A DNA stretch of 6,663 nt from Actinomycetota bacterium (GTDB taxonomy: Bacteria; Actinomycetota; Thermoleophilia; Gaiellales; Gaiellaceae). The position numbers and the translations under genes are program-made. The stretch is taken from contig JACCRW010000247.1 in assembly GCA_013813345.1 (NCBI GenBank), forward strand, positions 1-6,663, in the 5' to 3' direction. How positions within the stretch are numbered: the stretch's first letter is position 1; every line of letters starts with the position of its first letter. The notes beneath the pieces were generated by a model. That model was not told the DNA's origin and made no database searches. It saw only the letters and a program-made list of their open reading frames with translations. Positions 1 through 4,016 of the stretch are shown piece by piece.

Positions 1-917
1 TCCGCGAGGGCGCCGAACAACCGCGCGCGAGTCGCGCCCTCGACGTGGTAGACGGTCTCCTCGCGCTGGTGCACGACTCCGGAGATCAGCGCCTTCTCGA
101 GCATCTCGTCATTCTCCTCCTCGATCCACGTCCCGATTCCTTCTTCGAACGTCGAGCGGACGTGGAGCTTCACAGTGTGACTGCGGGCGACCTCGATCGA
201 GCGGGTCGCCAGCACGCCAGCGCCCGACGAGGCCATCTCGAGCATCTCGTCGAAGCTCACGTGGCGCAGCGGGCGTGCGTCCGGCACGAGCCTCGGGTCG
301 GCGGAGAAGACGCCGCGGACATCGGTATAGATCTCGCAGTGATCGGCGCCGAGCGCGGCTGCGAGCGCGACGGCGGTCGTATCGGAGCCCCCACGGCCGA
401 GCGTCGTCACCTCGAACGCGGTCGAAACCCCCTGGAAGCCGGCGACGAGCACGATCTTGCCGCCGTCGAGCGCCTCGTGGATCCGCCGCGCCCGCACCTC
501 GACGATCTTCGCCTTGCCATGGACGGTGTCGGTGACGATCCCCGCCTGCGAGCCCGTGAGCGAGATCGCCTCGTGGCCGAGGTCGACGATCGCCATCGCC
601 GCGAGCGCACACGAGATCCGCTCCCCCACCGAGACGAGCATGTCGAGCTCGCGCGGGTCGGGGCTCGCGGAGACCTCGCGGGCGAGCTCGAACAGCTCGT
701 CCGTCGTCTTGCCCATCGCCGAGAGCACACCGACGACGCGGTAGCCCGCCTCGCGCGCACCGACGAGCCGCGCGGCGACGCGCTTCAGCTTCTCCGGATC
801 GGCGACCGACGTCCCGCCGAACTTCATCACGACGCACGGGGACTGCGGCGCCCCGTCCGTGGCCGGGGTGGCGTCCGGATCGACCGTCGGGACGGCTTCG
901 TACTCGGTCGCAGCCAT
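1..917 (-). CDS. lysC: Aspartate kinase, N-terminal 305 residues (C-terminus beyond window)
   Basis: Catalyses ATP-dependent phosphorylation of L-aspartate, the first step towards lysine, threonine and methionine (and diaminopimelate for the cell wall), in the cytosol. Read on the minus strand, the frame is open from an ATG at 917 to the window edge. Visible motifs are KFGGTSV (residues 32-38, nucleotide-binding), LSAMGKTTDEL (65-75), VGERIS (97-102), TLGRGGSDTTAVA (172-184) and EIYTDVRGVFSADPR (195-209), all typical of the kinase domain. The first ACT regulatory domain begins near residue 277. An in-frame TAG lies 12 nt upstream, so this ATG is the earliest possible start. It gives an unusual 27-30 residue acidic, proline-rich N-terminal extension; GTG or ATG at codons 30-31 would give the usual family N-terminus. 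No Shine-Dalgarno sequence precedes the ATG, so the mRNA may be leaderless. The gene follows recR, as in other Actinobacteria. Family assignment is secure; the start is less so. Confidence 0.95.
   Translation of the reverse strand, partial: MAATEYEAVPTVDPDATPATDGAPQSPCVVMKFGGTSVADPEKLKRVAARLVGAREAGYRVVGVLSAMGKTTDELFELAREVSASPDPRELDMLVSVGERISCALAAMAIVDLGHEAISLTGSQAGIVTDTVHGKAKIVEVRARRIHEALDGGKIVLVAGFQGVSTAFEVTTLGRGGSDTTAVALAAALGADHCEIYTDVRGVFSADPRLVPDARPLRHVSFDEMLEMASSGAGVLATRSIEVARSHTVKLHVRSTFEEGIGTWIEEENDEMLEKALISGVVHQREETVYHVEGATRARLFGALA
102..122 (-). promoter_or_regulatory. Internal ribosome binding site and start for an aspartate kinase beta subunit
   Basis: Inside lysC, a purine-rich GAGGAGGAG (122-114) contains a near-perfect Shine-Dalgarno sequence and lies 9 nt before an in-frame ATG (104-102, Met272). 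The protein from this ATG would begin MLEKALISGVV, just ahead of the first ACT domain. This is where the separately translated beta subunit starts in Corynebacterium and Bacillus alpha2beta2 aspartate kinases (the Corynebacterium beta subunit begins MEEAVLTGV). The site is visible in the sequence; its use is inferred. The Glu-Glu-Glu codons could give GAGGAGGAG by chance. Confidence 0.5.
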
Positions 918-923
918 TCGCCG

Positions 924-929
924 AGTCTA
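924..929 (-). promoter_or_regulatory. Candidate -10 box for leaderless lysC mRNA
   Basis: On the minus strand TAGACT (fits TANNNT) ends 6 nt before the lysC ATG, so transcription would begin at or beside the start codon. This suits the absence of a Shine-Dalgarno sequence. I see no good -35 box at 16-18 nt (TTGTGG lies at 20 nt), so this rests on one hexamer. Confidence 0.3.
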
Positions 930-953
930 GTGCGGCCGTCGGTTCCGGACCAC

Positions 954-996
954 AAAAAGTGCTGAACCGGCAAACCCGAAGGCCCACCGGTTCAGC
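954..996 (-). terminator. Intrinsic terminator after recR, in front of lysC
   Basis: On the minus strand a perfect 10-bp inverted repeat (GCTGAACCGG at 996-987 with CCGGTTCAGC at 970-961) encloses 16 nt. These 16 nt can themselves pair through G-U wobbles and two C-G pairs to close on a C(UUCG)G tetraloop, giving a nearly continuous 16-bp stem. It is followed by AC and a run of five U (958-954). The position, about 100 nt downstream of the recR stop and 37 nt upstream of the lysC ATG, makes it the natural terminator of recR. Because a promoter-like sequence lies just upstream, it could also act as an early terminator in a lysC leader. Confidence 0.72.
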
Positions 997-1002
997 TCGC
1001 GC

Positions 1003-1031
1003 AACCTATGTAACCAACCGGTTGCCGTCAA
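1003..1031 (-). promoter_or_regulatory. Candidate sigma-70 promoter upstream of lysC
   Basis: On the minus strand TTGACG (1031-1026) and TAGGTT (1008-1003) are separated by exactly 17 nt, a good match to the housekeeping consensus. The spacer holds a perfect 10-bp palindrome, CAACCGGTTG (1024-1015), a plausible operator. The predicted transcription start (about 996) coincides with the first base of the terminator-like hairpin at 996-961, so full-length lysC mRNA from this promoter would need read-through. The match is by eye only. Confidence 0.45.
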
Positions 1032-1048
1032 TCCCGGCCCCGAAGAAA

Positions 1049-1065
1049 GTCCGCAAATTGCGGAC
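1049..1065. repeat. 17-bp palindrome between recR and lysC
   Basis: GTCCGCAA and TTGCGGAC form a perfect 8-bp inverted repeat around one central A. It lies 33 bp downstream of the recR stop and 17 bp upstream of the -35 box of the candidate lysC promoter. It could be a dimeric regulator site or, as RNA on the minus strand (followed by UUUCUUC), a weak first terminator for recR. The sequence does not decide between these. Confidence 0.5.
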
Positions 1066-1097
1066 GAAACCATCAGCGGGCCGGCCAAGCTCTCGCT

Positions 1098-1703
1098 TCA
1101 CAGCTCGCGGCGGCCGGCGAGCGCGCGGCCGAGCGTGACCTCGTCCGCGTACTCGAGATCGCCGCCCACGGGCAGTCCGCTGGCGAGCCGGGTGACGCGG
1201 ACGCGATCGCCCCCGTTCGACTGACGCAGCCGATCGGCGATGTAGGCAGCGGTCGCCTCACCCGTCATGTTCGGGTTCGTGGCGAGCACGACCTCTTCGA
1301 TCCCGCCCTCGGCGACGCGTCTGATCAGCTCGCCGATCCGCAGGTGCTCGGGCTCGACGCCGTCGAGCGGCGAGAGCGAGCCGCCGAGGACGTGGTAGAG
1401 GCCGCGGTATTCATGCGTGCGCTCGAGCGAGATTGCGTCGACCGGCTGCTCGACAACGCACACGACGGCCCGGTCGCGGCGCTCGTCGAGGCAGATCGAG
1501 CAGAGCTCTTCCTCGGTCAGGTTGCCGCACGTCCGGCAGAACTGAACTCGTTCCTTGACCTCGCCGATCGCCGCCGCCAGCGCGAGCGCCTCGTCCTTGC
1601 CCGTCGAGAGGATATGGAAGGCGAGTCGCTGCGCCGTGCGCTGCCCGATCCCGGGTAGCCGCGAGAGCTGCGCGACGAGATTGTCGACGGACGGACTGAG
1701 CAC
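1098..1703 (-). CDS. recR: Recombination mediator RecR
   Basis: RecR works with RecO (and RecF) to load RecA onto SSB-coated single-stranded DNA at gaps, in recombinational repair. The 201-residue product has the usual family length and order of domains: a helix-hairpin-helix with LSRLPGIGQRTAQRLAFHI at residues 13-31, a four-cysteine zinc site C56-x2-C59 and C68-x2-C71, and a Toprim domain from about residue 79 (VVCVVEQPVD, then YHVLGGSLSPLDG). The C-terminal block TRLASGLPVGGDLEYADEVT is also characteristic. The GTG start at 1703 places MLSPSVDNLV directly before the HhH, as expected for the family. The only upstream purine stretch (AAAGGGACGG) is too far away for an ideal ribosome site, so leaderless initiation is possible. 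recR normally follows dnaX-ybaB directly; here a hydrolase and an opposite-strand sigma factor intervene, so it needs its own promoter. Confidence 0.97.
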   Translation of the reverse strand: MLSPSVDNLVAQLSRLPGIGQRTAQRLAFHILSTGKDEALALAAAIGEVKERVQFCRTCGNLTEEELCSICLDERRDRAVVCVVEQPVDAISLERTHEYRGLYHVLGGSLSPLDGVEPEHLRIGELIRRVAEGGIEEVVLATNPNMTGEATAAYIADRLRQSNGGDRVRVTRLASGLPVGGDLEYADEVTLGRALAGRREL

Positions 1704-1709
1704 CGGTGC

Positions 1710-1715
1710 ACAGTA
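1710..1715 (-). promoter_or_regulatory. Candidate -10 box for recR
   Basis: TACTGT (fits TANNNT) on the minus strand ends 6 nt before the recR GTG, the same spacing as TAGACT before lysC, and suggests a leaderless transcript. No -35 box is recognisable at the right distance; a short hairpin (1718-1732) occupies that space. Confidence 0.28.
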
Positions 1716-1717
1716 AC

Positions 1718-1774
1718 CGTCCCTTTCGGACGTTCTCGTACCGGTAAGGATTTTGTTCGGAACGGCCGAAAGGG
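1718..1774. repeat. Overlapping inverted repeats in the recR / sigma factor divergent region
   Basis: The 194-bp gap between the divergent recR and sigma factor genes holds no gene that I can support. It contains CGTCC/GGACG (1718-1722 with 1728-1732). CCCTTTCGG (1721-1729) is perfectly complementary to CCGAAAGGG (1766-1774), and TTCGG (1756-1760) to CCGAA (1766-1770). The first two share bases, and so do the last two, so an RNA from either strand could switch between folds. A palindrome TACCGGTA lies at 1739-1746 and GCACCGGTGC (1700-1709) overlaps the recR start. I could not find a convincing plus-strand promoter for the sigma factor. Confidence 0.4.
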
Positions 1775-1889
1775 TGGAAGAGATGCCCTCGACGTGACGT
1801 TAATAGAGGTGCGGCGCCTTTCCGCTTGCCCGAATGGGCCCGATTTCGATTGGGTGCGGGGCCGGCGCCGATCGACACCACATCAGTTC

Positions 1890-1900
1890 GGAGGAACATG
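1890..1900 (+). promoter_or_regulatory. Ribosome binding site and ATG that set the sigma factor start
   Basis: GGAGG at 1890-1894 is followed 3 nt later by ATG (1898). The spacing is short, but this is the only strong Shine-Dalgarno sequence near the start and it decides against the in-frame ATG at 1826, which has none and whose extra 24 residues do not look like part of a sigma factor. Confidence 0.7.
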
Positions 1901-2986
1901 CAGAAGAGCCCCACCCTGGGCGCCGATGCCCAGGTCACAGAGAACGGCATCCAGATCACGACCGAAAACCTCGACGGCTTCCTGGCCGACGCGGAGTCGC
2001 GCGGCTCCGTGCGCGTCGACGAGCTCGAGGCGCTCCAGCTCGAGCACGATCTCGGAGACGAGGCGCTGGCCGAGGTGCGGACCGCACTCGCCGCAGCAGG
2101 CGTCGAGATCGAAGAGACGCCGACGCGGGCCGACGAGCCGGTCGACCTCGATCTCAGCCCTGCAGGCGTCGTCACCGACAGCCTCCAGCTCTTCCTGACC
2201 GAGATCGGGCGGCACACGCTGCTCACCGCTGCGGACGAGGTCGCGCTCGCGAAGCGCGTCGAGAAGGGCGATCTCGTGGCGAAGGAGCGGATGGTCAACG
2301 CGAACCTGCGCCTCGTCGTCTCGATCGCAAAGCGCTATCAGGGTCACCAGCTGCCGCTGCTCGACCTGATCCAGGAGGGCGTGATCGGCCTGAACCGCGC
2401 GGTCGAGAAGTTCGACTACCGCAAGGGCTTCAAGTTCTCCACGTACGCCACCTGGTGGATTCGTCAGTCCTGCCAGCGTGCGGTCGCGAACCAGGGCGAC
2501 ACGATCCGCATCCCCGTGCACGTCCAGGAGCGGCGGCTGAAGCTGCGGCGGACGCGGCAGGCGCTCGAGGCGAAGCTGGGTCGCGCGCCGACGCTCGAGG
2601 AGCTCGCGGAGGCAACCGAGCTCAAGCCGACCCATGCTCAGGAGGCGCTCGACGCCGTCGAGGCGTCCGTCTCGCTGAACCAGGCGATCGGCGACGGCGA
2701 CGGTGAGCTCGGCGATCTCTTCGGCGACCGCAGCGCGGAGGATCCGATCGACGCGGCCGGCGCCTCGTTCGAGCAGCAGCGCGTCCGTGAGGCCGTCGCG
2801 GAGCTGCCGGAGCGGGAGCGGCTCGTGCTCGAGCGCCGCTTCGGGCTCGCCGGGCACGCCGAGGGCGCGAGCCTCGAGCAGATCGGCAAGGAGCTCGGGC
2901 TGACCCGCGAGCGGATCCGCCAGCTCGAGACCACCGCTCTGCGGAGTCTCGGCGAGCGCCTTTCGGATCTCGCCGGCGCGGCCTGA
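1898..2986 (+). CDS. rpoD: RpoD/SigA-like sigma-70 family RNA polymerase sigma factor
   Basis: Directs RNA polymerase to -10/-35 promoters. The 362-residue product carries an apparent region 1.1 (about 12-72, acidic, with DGFLADAESRG), region 1.2 (94-125, DSLQLFLTEIGRHTLLT), region 2 (127-209), region 3 (210-285) and region 4 (290-357). Region 2 includes NLRLVVSIAKRY, DLIQEGVIGLNRAVEKFDY and STYATWWIRQ. The region 4.2 helix LTRERIRQLE (335-344) keeps the residues that read the -35 box. Region 2.4 differs from the primary-sigma pattern: WWIRQ is followed by SCQR, not AITR, so the threonine that reads position -12 (T440 in E. coli) is Gln193, and NQGDT replaces the usual DQART. It may be the housekeeping factor or a group 2 relative, so treat the symbol as provisional. 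It runs divergently from recR and convergently with the hydrolase, interrupting the usual ybaB-recR order. Confidence 0.93.
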   Translation: MQKSPTLGADAQVTENGIQITTENLDGFLADAESRGSVRVDELEALQLEHDLGDEALAEVRTALAAAGVEIEETPTRADEPVDLDLSPAGVVTDSLQLFLTEIGRHTLLTAADEVALAKRVEKGDLVAKERMVNANLRLVVSIAKRYQGHQLPLLDLIQEGVIGLNRAVEKFDYRKGFKFSTYATWWIRQSCQRAVANQGDTIRIPVHVQERRLKLRRTRQALEAKLGRAPTLEELAEATELKPTHAQEALDAVEASVSLNQAIGDGDGELGDLFGDRSAEDPIDAAGASFEQQRVREAVAELPERERLVLERRFGLAGHAEGASLEQIGKELGLTRERIRQLETTALRSLGERLSDLAGAA

Positions 2987-3013
2987 GCGAACCCGGCACG
3001 ACCAGTCAACGTG

Positions 3014-3040
3014 GGCTGACAGGGCCTGCCCCTGTCAGCC
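3014..3040. terminator. Bidirectional terminator-like hairpin between convergent genes
   Basis: GGCTGACAGGG (3014-3024) and CCCTGTCAGCC (3030-3040) form a perfect 11-bp stem with a 5-nt loop, 27 nt after the sigma factor stop and downstream of the hydrolase stop on the other strand. Neither side has a T-run, so if it terminates it is the U-less type reported in Actinobacteria. Confidence 0.5.
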
Positions 3041-3042
3041 TG

Positions 3043-3064
3043 CGCTGACGGCTATCCGTCAGCG
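3043..3064. repeat. Second hairpin of the convergent pair
   Basis: CGCTGACGG (3043-3051) and CCGTCAGCG (3056-3064) form a perfect 9-bp stem with the loop CTAT. The hairpin includes the hydrolase stop codon (TAG on the minus strand, 3054-3052). Its GCTGAC/GTCAGC arms copy those of the neighbouring hairpin 29 bp away, so the outer arms could also pair with each other. Confidence 0.45.
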
Positions 3065-3663
3065 GACACACCCAGGAAGGCTGCGATCGCCTCGGGGACA
3101 CGTGGGTCGAGGACGAGATCCCAGTGGCTCAGTCCGGCCATGTAGATCTCCTCCGAGCCGTACAGGCGAGCGACCTCGAGGCCGCGCTCCTGACGGAACT
3201 CGTCGCCGTAGACGACGAGAGAAGGGCAGGGGAGGCTCGGCACCGAGATCCCACGCTTGCGCTCACTCCGGGCCAGCGATGACTCCGGTCGCGCACGCAC
3301 GCCCGGCGGAAATGTGCCGTAGACGGCTTCGGGGTCGAAGGTTCCCTCCGTCAGCGCGAGATCGGGATCGAAGCCTTGAATCTCGCCGGGCGCGCTCGGC
3401 TCGATGAGGATCAGAGTGTGCGGCCCGACGCGCTCGGCAGCCTGCAGAACAGCGAGGCCTCCCAGGCTCCACCCGCAGAGGGCCACTGGATCGGGTAGCT
3501 CGACGGCCGCGGCGGCGACCCGACCGGCGTACTCGGACATCGACGCGCGGCGGAGCTCGAGGCCGTCCTGGAGATCGACGGCTGAGACACGCACGTTCGA
3601 GAACTTCTCGGGCCAGTCGTCGTAGACCCAAGGCCCGCTTCCTGCGCCGTGGACGAGCAGCAC
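3052..3663 (-). CDS. Small alpha/beta-fold hydrolase
   Basis: A 203-residue cytosolic protein of the alpha/beta hydrolase superfamily with all catalytic elements in order: the oxyanion-hole HGAGSGPW (5-12), the nucleophile elbow GWSLGG with Ser66, the acid Asp154 in VVYGDE, and the base His180 in GLSHWD. There is no signal peptide or membrane segment, and little cap domain (about residues 95-140). The substrate cannot be told from sequence; esterase, lipase-like or haloalkane-type activity are all possible. The GTG at 3663 is the only start that keeps the first strand and oxyanion loop (MLLVHGAG). It lacks a clear ribosome site and begins 26 nt after the ybaB stop, so it is probably translated from the dnaX-ybaB transcript. 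It occupies the place where recR usually lies, so it is likely a lineage-specific insertion with no obvious link to replication. Confidence 0.85.
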   Translation of the reverse strand: MLLVHGAGSGPWVYDDWPEKFSNVRVSAVDLQDGLELRRASMSEYAGRVAAAAVELPDPVALCGWSLGGLAVLQAAERVGPHTLILIEPSAPGEIQGFDPDLALTEGTFDPEAVYGTFPPGVRARPESSLARSERKRGISVPSLPCPSLVVYGDEFRQERGLEVARLYGSEEIYMAGLSHWDLVLDPRVPEAIAAFLGVSADG

Positions 3664-3689
3664 CGAAACGGGTGAGCCAGGAGCTGCCG

Positions 3690-4016
3690 TCAGAAGCCGG
3701 GCAGGCCCAGGCCGCCGAGGCCTTCCGGCAGCATTCCCGAGACCTTCGACTCCATCAACGCGCTCGCCGAGCGAAGAGCCTCGTTGACGGCGGCGAGCAC
3801 GAGGTCGGCGAGCATTTCGGGATCGTCCGGATCGATCGCCTTCGGGTCGATCGTAATCCCGACGATCTCCCCGCCTCCCGTCGCCTTGACCGTGACCATG
3901 CCGCCCCCCGCCGAGGCCTCCACGACCTCGGTCGCCGCTTCTTCCTGAGCGCGTTGCATCTGCTCCTGCATCTGCTGGGCCTGCTGCATCAGCTTGTTCA
4001 TGTCCATTTTGCTCAC
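3690..4016 (-). CDS. ybaB: YbaB/EbfC family nucleoid-associated protein
   Basis: A small (108-residue) DNA-binding protein of a family that forms dimers and coats the nucleoid. It is conserved beside dnaX and recR, though its exact role is unsettled. The N-terminus is a Met/Gln-rich amphipathic helix (MNKLMQQAQQMQEQMQRAQ, 6-24). It is followed by the family signature of Gly-rich turns and strands (SAGGGMVTVKATGGGEIVGI, 35-54), IDPKAIDPDDPEMLADLV (56-73), and a C-terminal helix ending in a Gly/Leu-rich tail. The start is GTG at 4016: GGAGG lies 7 nt upstream and the codon overlaps the dnaX stop in a GTGA arrangement, a clear sign of translational coupling. Later ATGs at codons 4 and 6 are alternative starts. 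Confidence 0.96.
   Translation of the reverse strand: MSKMDMNKLMQQAQQMQEQMQRAQEEAATEVVEASAGGGMVTVKATGGGEIVGITIDPKAIDPDDPEMLADLVLAAVNEALRSASALMESKVSGMLPEGLGGLGLPGF

Noticed and set aside
45..965. Plus-strand open frame of 306 codons opposite lysC
   Set aside because: Arg/His/Asp-rich shadow of the aspartate kinase reading frame; no recognisable motif.
918..1097. Lysine riboswitch before lysC
   Set aside because: The region is only 180 bp, is dominated by a single hairpin plus palindromes, and lacks the conserved five-helix junction sequences of the lysine element.
1826..1897. Upstream in-frame ATG extending the sigma factor by 24 residues
   Set aside because: No ribosome site at 1826, while GGAGG precedes the ATG at 1898; the extra residues do not resemble sigma region 1.
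1883..2857. Long minus-strand open frame opposite the sigma factor
   Set aside because: Shadow frame with a Leu/Glu/Arg/Asp-rich composition and no domain; the plus-strand sigma factor is unmistakable.
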